Shown here one piece after another: positions 47,603 through 59,505 of a stretch of DNA of 64,000 nucleotides. The notes beneath the pieces were generated by a model that searched no databases, was not told the DNA's origin, and saw nothing but the letters and a program-made list of their open reading frames with translations. This DNA comes from Prosopocoilus inquinatus (lineage: Eukaryota > Arthropoda > Insecta > Coleoptera > Lucanidae). The translations under genes were made by a program, and so were the position numbers. The stretch is taken from assembly GCA_036172665.1 (NCBI GenBank), contig CM069869.1, positions 1,674,001-1,738,000 of the forward strand, read 5' to 3'. Within the stretch, counting starts at the first letter, position 1. Each line of letters begins with the position of its first letter.

Positions 47603-47983
47603 TGTCACGCTCGCTCCGGGGTAGCGGCGATGCTATCAGAAAAATGAGGGGGTAGCTCAGTGGTAAAGGAACCGTTTTGCCGTTTAAAAATTGGATCGAC
47701 TTACCGGCCTTCTTGGGGTCGCCTGAAGCTGGTATGAGGGTAAAGGGGTCCAGGAAAAGCCCACTCACTGAGTATCACGTTTATTTGGCACAACCAACCC
47801 AATCTCCGGAAGACCCACGTTTCTGAGTCGCCCTTGCCCAGCGAATAGTCCCCCGCTCCGATCGAAGACGCGATCGAGCGCTCATTCCGATATTGGCGAC
47901 TCAGCAAAGTGTGCCCCACCGTACCGCAATATTTAACATGTATATACAGAGTGTTTAAATTAACAAAAGCACCCTTCGTGACA
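47603..47983 (-). repeat. 5' LTR of the Gypsy element
   Basis: Second 381-bp copy, the promoter-bearing LTR for this element. TATATA lies near 47941-47946 and AATAAA at 47780-47785 on the element strand. The antisense A-box-like TAGCTCAGTGG is at 47653-47663. Offset from the other LTR is 11,106 bp throughout, with no indel. Confidence 0.95.
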
Positions 47984-50049
47984 ATATTTCAATTTGATAT
48001 AATAATTGCCTTCTTGCGTTGCTTGATTTTTGCTTTGCCCATCCAATTTTTTCGTCTTTTAAATTTATTTCATTGGCAATTGTTTTTTTTTTGTTATGCG
48101 GTGTACGCGTGGATCCATCGCGAGAGCAGAAACCGTTTTGATTGAATGTGTTGCAGTAAATAACCGTGTGTAAAGTATTGCCTAGTAGTTTTAAATTGTT
48201 TTACATTAGTTACGTCATTCTATCTTATCTTCTTTTGCACAAGCGCTTCATTCACGATCGTTATTTACTATTTGAGAATTCACTGTCGACTGTTACCGTA
48301 TATGATATTTTATATTAAATTTATCAATTTCAACCTCGGTTTGATTTTATTTTGGATGTGCGAACTCCCCTTTTGTGACTATCGCCGACGCAACCGGGGA
48401 CCTTCAAAGTCGAACTTAGTCACTGCATACGAATATTCTCCTAGTGGAGTGTTCGGAGATCTTTTGCCCTTTGCCCTCGCAAAACGACACTAGATAGCGC
48501 CCTCTTGTTACGGCTACTTCGCCGCGAAACTCTGTACCCTATGACCGTCTCCCTGAGCTGGGTATTCCCTTCGCGAGCGCTACCCTTTGACCGCCAACGG
48601 GTAGGTTCGACCGTCCCTTCGCTGCGTATTGTTACTAGCGAGAGGTGGCAAGAAATAACAGTATATTCTGCTGGTCCTCCGCAGGGTATGAACCGTTTCC
48701 TTCTGGTGTGGTCTTCCCGCTAACTTTGTTTCTTGCTTGAGGTGGCCAACGTTTTCCGGCAACCCCGCCCTGCAGTCGTCCGTTATCGCCGCCCCACAGC
48801 GTCCGTGACGACCCACGCCACCTCAAGGAACATTCCGTCAAATGACGTTTATTATTTTATACTGTTAAGTGTTAAATAAATTTATTTATTAGTCGCACTT
48901 TATAATGGAATTTAAACGAGAAACTGCGACTTCATAAAATGCAGCCTAGTATACCTATTAGAAGTCAATCTCAAGCAGTCGAGTGCAATCCCAACGTTTT
49001 GTTCCTTTCATAGTTTCAGTAAAATGGTATTATCTGCAGAGACACGTCTTCGCTTGAGTCAGTTTGTAATAAGTCCTTCTGCCTCTTCATTTCCAGAAGA
49101 CTTTTGGTTCGTTCTATTTTACTTTCCCAAATATTTGCAGTTCTGAAGGTCTGAGTAAGCGAGCCTCCACTTCATTCCAATCGATGCTGCCTAATTTGTG
49201 TGGGCAAAGGCCGTAGCGTTTGAGGCTTACGAATTTGTTTGCCAGCGCGATTACATTACCCTACCCCATATATTTATTTTAGAACCGCATACATCCGCAA
49301 ATGTCGAAGAAAAAAAAATATAATCCGTACGCGAGCCAAAAGCAAGTAGCCATATTTGAAAGCGTATATTAGCGTTAGCATGAATACAACGAAATCATTT
49401 TACGAGGCTGCCGCCTTGAGAAATAGTCACGCATATCATATATAAAAAGATCCCTCCCTTAGATTTACGGGCAAAAAATGTAACGCTCCCCCCCGTCGCT
49501 GTGTGTGTGTGTGTGTAAATTTTTTATAAGCTTTTCACTGAGTGTGCACGCATTTCTTTCACAGAGATAATAAACGTCTTTAAAATAAACGTCGAGGGAC
49601 GTTTTTTTTTCCTATTTTGTGGAAGGCAAGGCAAACAAGAGCAAGATGAAGTGTATCATAAGCAAAGATCTTCGTCTTGAATAAACAAAATCTCTCTTTG
49701 AAATTAGTTTAGTTGTTGGGGTTAACAGAAACGCTTTCGTCTTCAAAATTATTTCAAATATGTTAAATTGATTCGAATTATATATTACTTGTTGAACTGA
49801 AAACGGAATAGCTTTCATTAGTCATACTCATCAATCAAAAGACATGATTTTCCTTTTCATCAGGAAACATTAACCACGACTCTACGAATACAGACTACAG
49901 TATTTGGTTTCAGTGGTTGGCGAGTATGTCACTGTGTTGTAAAGTTAGCTTGTGAAATATTTTTTAATAAACTTTGCTTTTAGTAAATGAGCGTTTCCGT
50001 TCTGATGACGTCAAAGTATGTGATTCCGATCTCTAATCATCACGTATAA
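47984..50049. other. anonymous DNA with a GC-rich block and a (TG)n microsatellite
   Basis: About 48360-48850 is clearly more GC-rich than its surroundings and ends near an AATAAA (about 48874). It contains ATTCTGCTGGTCCTCCGCAG (about 48665), a motif also present twice left of the Gypsy element (about 36117-36205). This could be a fragmented repeat into which the Gypsy element jumped. (TG)8 lies at 49500-49516. No coding region recognised. Confidence 0.5.
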
Positions 50050-50349
50050 ACTTCCGACCGTTTTCTCGTCAAGGTCGAAACCCCCTCCGAGCTTACCGTC
50101 CAGCAGTTCGAGTTTGAGACGGACATAGCGAAGCAGGAAGGAGTTGTTCGCGACGCCGATCCCGATTTATGGCGACCCGAATTGCCGAATACTTTCGAAG
50201 TCAACCGCACGACTAAGCCTCGGTGTATCACGCGAGCCGACCATCACATTCTGATTAAAAATAAATTTGTCAACAAAATACGTAACACGAAAGATTTACC
50301 AGAATTGAGCCCCTCTACGACGCCGATGATTTGTGTAGAGGTATCATGA
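50050..50349 (+). other. open coding-like segment, candidate host exon
   Basis: A 300-nt frame is open between TAA (50047) and TGA (50347). Its composition looks protein-like (for example PDLWRPELPNTFEVNRTTKP) and is more GC-rich than its flanks. A possible acceptor (TTTTCTCGTCAAG, 50061-50073) and donor (GAG|GTATCA at 50340/50341) would delimit an exon of 267 nt, exactly 89 codons, phase 0 at both ends. There is no ATG-start alternative. I do not recognise the family. It may equally be a relic of an old retroelement. Confidence 0.3.
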
Positions 50350-51618
50350 CGCTCACTGAAAATGATACTCTTGTCATACCCTTAGAGCTATTAAGCGGCC
50401 AACGTTCGTAATTTTTTTGTCGAACGCGTGGCCATGTTTCTTCTTCACTGTTGCCATCAATCTACAACTCTATTACGGTCGAAGTCGCCTGTATTTGTGG
50501 AAGTCTTTCTGTTAGACGAATGGCAGCCCTGACCTCCTCCCGACTCCGCGCGTTTATTCCGCTTACGTTTCAGTGTGAAACTCTCTCTGCTCTGGGAACA
50601 CGTCGTTGTATGTTGCTTGTGCGAAGCCTTTAGCAGTTGTTTAACCGATTTTTAATCGACGTAATCATCTTTTCTCCTAGGCGAATTGTTTTCTTCGCTT
50701 GAAAAACACTTCTTTGATGTCCAAGTCAGTCATATTGTACTGTTTTTGAAACTGACTTGGTGAGTTTTTCTTTTTTTTGAAATCCTAAAATTTTTGGTGT
50801 ACTTGTACTTAAGTCGTATCCCGCTTACGTTCACGATGGCATTTTTACCCTCCCCGTTCTGATAAACCTCTGGGTACCAAACAGTTGTAAGGAAGTCTGT
50901 CTACTCGAAGTGAAATTTCGAATAGCGTTCAAGCCTCGTGTTTCCTTCGGAAGGCAGGATTCGTATGCTGAAGACGACTTTCGAAGAAGCTTCGGGATCG
51001 ATTCACCGAATATTACCGTAGGGTTACCGTTAAGGTAACCGTTTATATCTTTTTCTCTTCGTCACTCCGATTGATCATCGCTACTTATCTACGGACACGT
51101 CTTACTAGAGACCATTTCTTATTCTTTTAACTTTAACTGGTTGCCTAGTTGCGTCAGAAAAGCTGATTAAATTAATACAATTTTTTCAATACTTAATTTT
51201 TGCTCGTTAATATTTGTCAATCGTAATTACACTAACATTGTTATCGTTTGAGTCGATTCGAGTACTAGGGATTACTTTTTTTTTGTTACGTGGATTATTG
51301 TAAGACGATAGGATATTTCCAACCGTACAAACCTTTTTGTATTTTGAAATATTTAAGATCATTGAATGAAATACGAACCTAACTTTAACGTTAACGCTAT
51401 ATTTATTGCTATTCATTGTAAATCTTTTTTTCTGTTATTGAATTGTTGTCTTGGACACTTTTCGCCTTTTTTAAAACTGGGGTTAATTTTGGGTTGAAAT
51501 CGTATTTGATACCGTGGCTTGTATCTTCCAGTTGGTCCCTCCCGGTCATTTTTTTCTCAAATGTACTATTTTTTTTTGTGGATTTCCTACTTTTATTCCA
51601 CGCCCTCTCCGACTCTAG
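50350..51618. other. anonymous DNA
   Basis: GC content stays raised up to about 51000, then falls. Short open frames on both strands, none recognisable. Confidence 0.5.
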
Positions 51619-51693
51619 AAAGCCGCCGTTGGTATCAGGCAGTGTCCCTTGGTAACGACAACACGTCAACTGCTAGAAATCTCGTGTACACAG
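51619..51693 (+). other. candidate 75-nt host exon
   Basis: A long pyrimidine tract (ACTTTTATTCCACGCCCTC and on to GACTCTAG at 51618) precedes a 75-nt segment that ends in ACACAG|GTAAGA (51693/51694). Two frames are open: one reads SRRWYQAVSLGNDNTSTARN, which looks protein-like. No family is recognised. With 50050-50349 it could belong to a plus-strand gene, but I cannot link them by phase. Confidence 0.3.
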
Positions 51694-51699
51694 GTAAGA

Positions 51700-52129
51700 A
51701 CTGCCCTGCCTCATTCTATGTACACATCTTACGGTTTGTTTAGTGATTTGACAACAATTTGCCACCCAACGTGTTGTAACTATAACGTCGTAACACCGTC
51801 TCAACTGCTGTAAAAGGGCCATGAAATTGTCAAATGATATCATTTTATCTGAACGTGGTAATACCTATGCTGTTTACTTTTGTTGTGTATATTCGACAGT
51901 CTTTTGAACGTCCAATAAATAATTAAAAAAAAGTTAAAAATCGTTAGATTTTTTCAACAAACTACTCGTCTCTGGGAAGGGTACCCATTTAATTAAAACT
52001 CGACATGACATTCACTGTCAAAATATAATTTAATTTTGGTCGTAAATGCCAATCAAAACGTCAATTATAATTTCAGAGATTAGAAATTCCTACAAAAAAT
52101 TTGTTATAATTTTTTTTTAAATAAAAAAT
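51700..52129. other. anonymous AT-rich DNA
   Basis: Nothing recognised. Confidence 0.55.
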
Positions 52130-53005
52130 CATGGAAAGAGAAGCCTCGAGTCACTAAATTATTATTTTTTTTTTCATAAAATTTTGGATTAAAACAGCTA
52201 GGTTGGCATCTTTCAAAATCAAAGGATTATCCATGAGGTTAGTGACTAATTAAAATTTTCAACAAAATTCATGGAAAGAGAAGCCTCGAGTCAGCATAAA
52301 AATTTAGTAACTCGAGGCTTCCAAGTCACTAATCTCATGCACAATCCTTTGGTTTATTAAAATATATTGGAGACTGCGGTTTGTAGTACAAGAAAAATGG
52401 ATTTAACCTCCTAACCACAAAAAAGTTTGTTTAAAAACTGGATACGTATTTCGGCAGCTATGCTGTCATTTTCAGTAGATGCCTTCTTCTTGATCACAAG
52501 AGAAGTGGACTGGAGAGACTTCTCTTGTGATCAAGAAGAAGGCATCAGATACGAAAAATCCAAATCCTTTGATTGTTTTATTTTAACAAAGAAGAATCAA
52601 AAATAAATTTGATTTTTAAGAAATCTTTCCCAGTATTCAAAATAAAGACGTCAATCTCTTTGATTTTTATCAAATCAAGTATAAATCTTTGACAGCGACG
52701 ACCAAAATTTATTACTCGCGACTGTACTGTACATTCTTCTCTACCAAAAATTTCCAAACTCGGAAATGGCGGCGCTTGCGAATTCGACTTAATATCGTTT
52801 ACTTAATAAGTTTTGAAAATGGAATTTCTTCCGAAACATGTCAACTAATCAACCTAATTTAATGTGATGCTTGTACAATCAACGGATTTAGAAAATTAAA
52901 CTTCAAAATTTTATAGTTACTCGAGGCTTCTCCTTCCTTGAATTTTTTGACAAAATTAAATTTATCTAGTCACTAATCTCACAGATAATCCTTTGAAATT
53001 AAGAA
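52130..53005. repeat. cluster of short inverted and direct repeats
   Basis: The motif GAGAAGCCTCGAGTCA occurs near 52138 and 52275 and in inverse form near 52313 and 52921. CAAAGGATTATCCATGAG near 52221 is mirrored near 52338 (CTCATGCACAATCCTTTGG) and 52977. These mark the ends of one or more MITE-like elements nested with a foldback element (52363-52550). No coding region. Confidence 0.6.
52363..52550. repeat. foldback MITE, copy 2
   Basis: Same family as 22887-23155: TTGGAGACTGCGGTTTGTAG at the end, GGATTTAACCTCCTAACCAC, CGGCAGCTATGCTGTCAT and GTAGATGCCTTCTTCTTG. The hairpin centre differs: TCACAAGAGAAGT is mirrored by ACTTCTCTTGTGA around 52505. Confidence 0.7.
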
Positions 53006-54279
53006 TGGCCTTTTAATGCTTTTTTTGTGTAGCTGCTACATGATTTGGTGATTGTCTCAACTATTCTATGGGTGACTCACAAACTTCAGGACTGTTGACA
53101 GCTCGTGTTGTAGTTAGTTGTCTTTGGATAGTTCATCTTAGGAAATGCCTTCGTAGGCCAGCAGTTCCTCCATCTGCTTCTTCTCGGGCTGGCATTTGCG
53201 TCAGTCATCTTAACGATGAATTTCTACTTTTTAATCAGAAATTTTTGTTGCATCGATGAATACATGGGACGAAGTAACATAATTCCTGTTTTAACTTGGT
53301 AAGAAACGAATCAAATTAAAACTGCATTGAAAAGTTGAAAGCTAAATTAAAAGAAATATACTGGGTATCTGACGTGTGGAGGAAATCAATAGGGCAGCTG
53401 TAAGAGATCAAAACAAAGCTTTTCTCACTACGCTTTTGACTAAAATCTAATAATAATAAACTTACAGCAGCTTAAGGATTTTAATTTCTTTTTTAAGTTA
53501 TAAAATTTAATTTGCAACTTTATTATTAAACAAACTCTCAATTTATCAAAACCACCGTTCACAAAATGTCTACGTCGACTCGTTTTCTAGTTTTGTTTTA
53601 ATTAATCAGCGGTTCTCAACAATATGAAAAGCCGTTTTCAAACATTGATACTTGTTAATTAATTCCACTTTAACTCTTGTAACTTTTTAGTTTTTATTTT
53701 TGTTGCTTTTTTCCCAAACATTTATTAAGAAAAAAAAAAACTTAATTTCGTATCGTCTAGCTAGTCTTTTAATCTCCTCTGTATGTTATGAGACACCCCG
53801 TATATCAAACAGAATTTTAGAAACATTAAGACTGGTCTACAGGCAACGAAAATTGTGGGGAAGAGTTAATCTGGCCCGCAACTCTACGCAATTCCTGTGC
53901 AATTGTAAAGGTTCGGATATTCCGTACGTAGAGATGCAATGTTTTTATAAAAGTTATGTTGCGATTAAATAATATTGAGATGAATAATAACGCGGAAATT
54001 GCAATATTGTGCCTAATTTAAGAGCACTCAATTAAGGATAGGATTTGGCATGGCAAATACAATATCCCGTTATCCCCACCTGCGTAACAAACAGGAAGAG
54101 AAGAGTGCTTAAATAGAGCGGGACAAGAAATGGATCTTCCGGACTCTTCAAGTCGAAGCCTCTTATTAATGTCGCGAATGAAGAAGCAATTCTTCACGCG
54201 GTGTTTTCTTGTACAAAATTAATTTAATCGTAACCAATTTTCTCTATTTTATTAATTTGATTTAAATTCTGCGTTTCAG
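53006..54279. other. anonymous DNA
   Basis: A slightly GC-rich island at about 53085-53220 has short open frames on both strands without recognisable content. GACACCCCGTATATC near 53791 is another possible MITE end. Confidence 0.5.
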
Positions 54280-54293
54280 GAAAGTCAGCGAAG
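54280..54293 (+). other. candidate 14-nt microexon
   Basis: Fourteen bases (GAAAGTCAGCGAAG) sit between a good acceptor (TTCTGCGTTTCAG, 54279) preceded by a T-rich tract and a consensus donor GTGAGTTG (54294). The arrangement fits a microexon but could be chance. Confidence 0.2.
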
Positions 54294-54339
54294 GTGAGTT
54301 GAAACAAAAAAATTTATCGTAATTAATTAATGAGAAAAT

Positions 54340-55000
54340 GGAGCTAAAACTAAAAGAACATGAAAAAATGAAGAAGAAAACCACAGTTCAAAAAAATTGA
54401 AAAAAATCAATAGTAAGGCGTGATAGGATTTAAGAATTATGGACACCACCTCTTGTTGAACAGAGAAAACAATTTTAATCTAATTTCCTGTAATAACATT
54501 TCACTTTCACCAACAACAACCTGCCTACTAACCTCGTGTAAGTTTTAATTGAAAATATAAAATCAAGGCATGACAGAAATCAAAAATCAGTTGCGCCATC
54601 TCGTAATCGTAATTAGTTGATGATAAAATGGACCTGGTTCTTAACGATCGATATTACTGAAACCAGAGTAAAAAGTAAAAGAACTTGAAAAAATGAAGAA
54701 GAAAAGCAAAGTTAAAAAAACTTGAAAAAAAATCAATAATAAGGCGTGATAGGATTAAGAATCAGGTGAGCCACCTGTTGTCGAACAGAGAAAACAATTT
54801 AATTTTAATCTAATTTCCTATAATAACAATTCATCTTTACCAACAAAAACCTGCCTACTAACCTCCTGTATTTACTTGATAATTAAATGGAGGTTAACGA
54901 TCAATATTTTTGGATGCAGAGTAAAAATTAAAAGAACTGGAAAAAATGAAGAAGAAAAGTACAGATCAAAAAATTTAAAAAAAAATTATTTAAGAGAGTT
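54340..55000 (+). repeat. tandem repeat, about 320-bp unit, 2-3 copies
   Basis: AAAAAATGAAGAAGAAAA recurs near 54365, 54691 and 54943. AAGGCGTGATAGGATT recurs near 54415 and 54740, and CCTGCCTACTAACCTC near 54521 and 54850. The third copy is partial. AT-rich and non-coding. Confidence 0.7.
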
Positions 55001-55657
55001 CACTACAGAAAGTACAAACACAAGCTTCCGCAAAATTAAATTAACTTTCTTGCTTCCTAGTGAATGTTTTTTTTTTGTACGTAATAAATGCAAGACTTCT
55101 TTATTCTACCCTTAACATGCAGTTTATTAGCCGGGGTCCTCTCGACCCCATGCGTAAAGCCGGCATTGACCGTGAAGAACGAGAACATTCATTAGAGTCT
55201 CGTTGAGCCCCTTCCTAGTGAAGTCTTTTCCACTACTGAAAAGCATCACAATAGACACGAAAATATACGAGTATATCCATTATTAAAAGTTGGAAGTTTC
55301 TAGACATTTCTAGACCGCAAAAAAACTTTTTATATATCATCTTTCAATCCTTGATTGCAAAAGACGGATGGGGCCGATGGGGATGTAACAAAAGTTTGAA
55401 CTTTTCATGCAAAAACATAAACATCTATTTATCTTTCAGGGCTAATCTGAAAATTAAGATTCTCAGGAACTCAAGCGACACCTACGGAAACAAATCAACG
55501 CATGCAACTACGTACTTCAATAAGTGAGGAAGATTATTAAACTTGGGGGTAAATTTCTCGCCAATTTTAACGTACTCGTAAATGTAATCGGATGATTTTC
55601 TAACTTACGTTAATGACATTAATGTGTTTTATTTGGCTTTTGCTGTTTACATGAAAC

Positions 55658-55860
55658 CTATAAATCCGAGTGACTTGTCGATGATGAGTCACGACAGCAC
55701 CCCCACAATATCCACAGTGAACATTCTAGAGCGAATTTTGCCGGCCGCACAGACATGATTTGCGAATGCGTCGTCGTACACGAACCGACTGAAACTGAAT
55801 AGTCGCCAACGCTATGGTCGCCGGAACCTGAAAGCTCCGACCTTCTCCTCCTCATCCACC
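55658..55860 (-). other. GC-rich coding-like island, unrecognised
   Basis: On the minus strand one frame reads FSFSRFVYDDAFANHVCAAG with an in-frame TAG upstream. Another frame is open from 55855 to 55658. Composition differs from the AT-rich neighbourhood. It may be a relic of a coding sequence or a GC-rich repeat; no family is recognised. Confidence 0.2.
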
Positions 55861-55871
55861 ATATCGGAACT

Positions 55872-57940
55872 CAAGAACGAGATAATACCAAAAAAAAAGG
55901 AACATTTTGGGCGCAGGGAGAGATACAACACTCTTTATTTTACGATTGTTATTTTCTACGACTTTCCTTTTTACGTAGAAAATTGAAAACAAAGAGCTTT
56001 CATTAGCGACGTGCTGGTTTCGATTTAATAACGAGAGTAATAACCATGGAAAATTTCAAATTCAGTCAAATTAAAAAGATAACATTACGAATGTGTTTAT
56101 CAGACAAGTACATGACATAGATACATTGTAAAAGCAAAAGTAATTAAGAACATTTTATTTTGAATTTTACAATCGTTTGCAAAAATCAGGCACTTGAAGC
56201 TTGATATAATAGGTCCTACATTATTTATCAATATTAAAAATGGAAGAGACCGTTTTTGCATACCCCAAGTCATTTGGGGACTCGTGACGGCTAGACACTT
56301 GAAAAAAGTGAAGGAAAATGTTTGAAAAAATGAAGGAAAATATTTAGAAAAAGTGAAGGAAAATGTTTAGAAAAAGTGAAGGAAAATGTTTAACAAAAGT
56401 GGAGGAAAATGTTTAAAATAGGTTGAAACACTTGTTGAGCAGAAATAAATTAGATATTTACACATTTTTGTAAGACGAACCGACATTTTTTTTGTACATA
56501 AATCAGAACTGTTTAGTTATTTATTTGCACATGTACTATCTAATAATTTTCTAAGAGTTCAAATTTTTAGCGTCCTTTGTAAAAAAGTTTACTTAAATGA
56601 GGATGATTTGAGGCAAAATAGAAAAACGTAATCGAAGGACTATCGGTGCAATTAATTTTGATAATTGACCGTTTTTGCATGCCACAAGTCATTTGGGGAC
56701 TCGCGACGGCTAAGAACTTGAAAAAAAGTGAAACAAAATTTTTTTAAAAAAATGAAGGGAAACGTTTAGAAAAAGTGAAGGAAAATGTTTAGGAAAAGTG
56801 AAGGAAAATGTTTAAAAAAAGTTGAAACAATTGTCCAGTAGAAATAAATTAGAAATTTACACATTTTTGCAAAAGACAGAGCCAAAGCCTTTTATAAAAA
56901 AGAATAATTTAAATGAGGGTGATTTGAGGCAAAATAGAAAAAAGTAGTCTCCAAATTGCACAAATTATATATTCACTTACATTTCGGACCTTTACAAAAT
57001 ATTCGTCCGTCCTTGTAAACAAATTAAAGTTCCTCTTTCTTATTCGTACGCATTCACGCAAAGGACTATCGGTGCAATCAATTTTGAGAATTGAAAGTTT
57101 TTGCATGACCCAAGACATTTGGGGACTCGCGACGGCTAGGAACTTGAAAAAAGTGAAGGAAAATGTTTAGAAAAAGTGAAGAAAAATGTTTAGAAAAGTG
57201 AAGGAAAATGTTTAGAAAAAATGAAGGAAAATGTTTAGAATAAGTCGAGGAAAATGTTTAAAAAAAGTTGAAACAAGAACGAGATAATACCAAAAAAAAG
57301 GAACATTTTGGGCGCACCGAGCGATACAACATTCTTTATTTTACGATTGTTATTTTCTACGACTTTCCTATTTACGTAGAAAATTGAAAACAAAGAGTTT
57401 GCATTGGCGACGTGCTGGTTTCGATTTAATATCGAGAGTAACATCCACGGAAAATTTCAAATTCAGTCAAAAGTAAAAAGATAACATTACGAATGGGTTT
57501 ATCAGACAAGAACATAACATAGATACATTGTAAAAGCAAAAGTAATTAATAACATTTTATTTTGAATTTTACAATCGTTTGCAAAAATCAGGCACTTGAA
57601 GCTTGATATAATAGGTCCTACATTATTTATTAATATTAAAAATAGAAGAGACCGTTTTTGCATGCCCCAAGTCATTTGGGGACTCGCGACGGCTAGGCAC
57701 TTGAAAAAAAGTGAAGGAAAATGTTTGAAAAAATGAAGGAAAATGTTTAGAAAAAGTGAAGGAAAATGTTTAGAAAAAGTGAAGGAAAATGTTTAACAAA
57801 AATGGAGGAAAATATTTAAAATAAGTTGAAACACTTGTTAAACAGAAGTAAATTAGATATTTACACATTTTTGTAAAAGACGAGCCGACATTTTTTTTTG
57901 TACATAAATAAGAACTGTTTAGTTATTTATTTGCATGTGT
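55872..57940 (+). repeat. tandem array, 1.4-kb period, with internal minisatellite
   Basis: CAAGAACGAGATAATACC starts at 55872 and again at 57274, giving a period of 1402 bp. The second unit is cut near 57940 by non-LTR element 3. Inside are four subunits beginning TTTTTGCATG, then CCCCAAGTCATTTGGGG and ACTCGCGACGGCTA (near 56254, 56670, 57099, 57654). Each is followed by a minisatellite of GTGAAGGAAAATGTTTAGAA-type units (about 22-24 bp). The CCCCAA/TTGGGG part can form a short hairpin. Non-coding. Confidence 0.8.
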
Positions 57941-59505
57941 ATCAATAAATCAACTTTATTAAGGCGGGGCTGCAGCAATAAAGCTGGTTTCGCCCAACCA
58001 CTAATATTACACTTTTACTGTACAATAAATTTTGGATACATACAGAGATACTGAAATTTTGTTTGTTGTTGGTGGCAGCAATAACACAAATTAGCAGGCA
58101 CCTTGTAATAGGACAGATTTTATTTTATTTTTAAAATTATTAAGAGACAGACATTTAAACTCAGTAGGAATACTATTGTAAGTTGTTACAGCACTATATG
58201 AGACAGATTTTTCAAACAATGATAGAGTATGATGAGGGATGTCCAAATTTATTTCATTTCTTACTGATCTAACAAGCAATTCGCTTCGGAGATTTAACTT
58301 CGCGCGTAGGTATGGTGGCTCATTAGTTGTTAAAATTTTATGAACGAAACAACAAAGGTGTAGGCGCCTTCTGTCAGACATTTTTAGAATATTGTTAGAC
58401 GAATAAAATGGTGAAACGTGATCTCGCTTTTTTATGTTACCAGCAAATCGAGCACATGAGTTCTGTACTTTTTGAATTCTGTAGCTATTATACGCAGTAA
58501 GACAAGGAACATAAATCACATCACAATAATCAAATAAAGAGATTATTAGTGCATCAACCAATCTCCACTTAACAGCTGTTGGTAAAATAGTTTTAAATCT
58601 ATAAGTGCATCTTAATCTACCATAAGCTGATTGAATAATTTTGTTTAGATGTTCACTGAATGATAGATTGGAATCTATTAATAAACCAAGACTGCAGGTA
58701 TCCACGACTACCGATAAAATTGTGTTATTTATTTTGATATGAGTATTCAGAAAATCAGGCAGTTTAGATAATTGTGCAGTAGTTCCAATAACCATTACCT
58801 TAGATTTATTTGAATTTATATTTAAATAATTCTTTTTAGACCAATCGCAAACCATTTTTAGGTCTTCATTGAGTAAATTTAATTGTTGCAGAGCATTATC
58901 AGCAGAGAAAGATATATAAAATTGCGAGTCGTCTGCATACATTTGACTTTGACAATAACTTAGATTATTACTTAGGTCAAATATGTAAAGGTTATACAAA
59001 AGAGAACCTAGAATGGATCCTTGTGGTATATCAAATTTTAACATTACAGGTTCTGATAACTTCCAACTTTCATCGGAGTGAAGTTTAACAATTTAAAATC
59101 TATTTATTAAATAACTGTAGAACCAGTCAACGACTTTAGTAGAGAATCCTAAATATTTTAGTTTGGCTAACAAAATTTTATGGTTAATGGAGTCAAATGC
59201 TTTAGAGTAACTAATTAAGACAAGAGCTGTTACTTTTGATTTATCCATTTCTGAGAGAAAATTGTCCACCACGTCGCGTCGGTCAAGGCAGTAGCAGTAC
59301 TGTGATGTTGTCTGAAACCTGATTGCTTGGAAGGAAGTAATTTATTTATTATGACATTTTCTGGTATAGTATTGTAAATAATTTTTTCAGTGATTTTGGA
59401 GAATATTGGCAGAACACTGATTGGTCTCAAATCGGTAAAGTTTCTGGGTTTATCATTTTTCGGTAAAGGAATTACAAATGCACGCTTCCAGGTGTTAGGA
59501 TAGAC

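Larger units (their letters stand above)
36497..47983 (-). mobile_element. complete Ty3/Gypsy (errantivirus-like) element with macro and USP domains
   Basis: The element is 11,487 bp between two 381-bp LTRs and is flanked by ATAT on both sides (36493-36496 and 47984-47987), a 4-bp target duplication as expected for this group. On the minus strand: 5' LTR, primer-binding site, about 0.7 kb leader, gag (46917-45133), -1 frameshift signal, pol (45169-39875), env (39665-37745, broken), about 0.85 kb 3' non-coding region, polypurine tract and 3' LTR. The LTRs appear identical, so insertion was recent. Gag and pol are uninterrupted. The pol gene has two extra enzyme domains not normally found in Gypsy elements. 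Confidence 0.95.
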
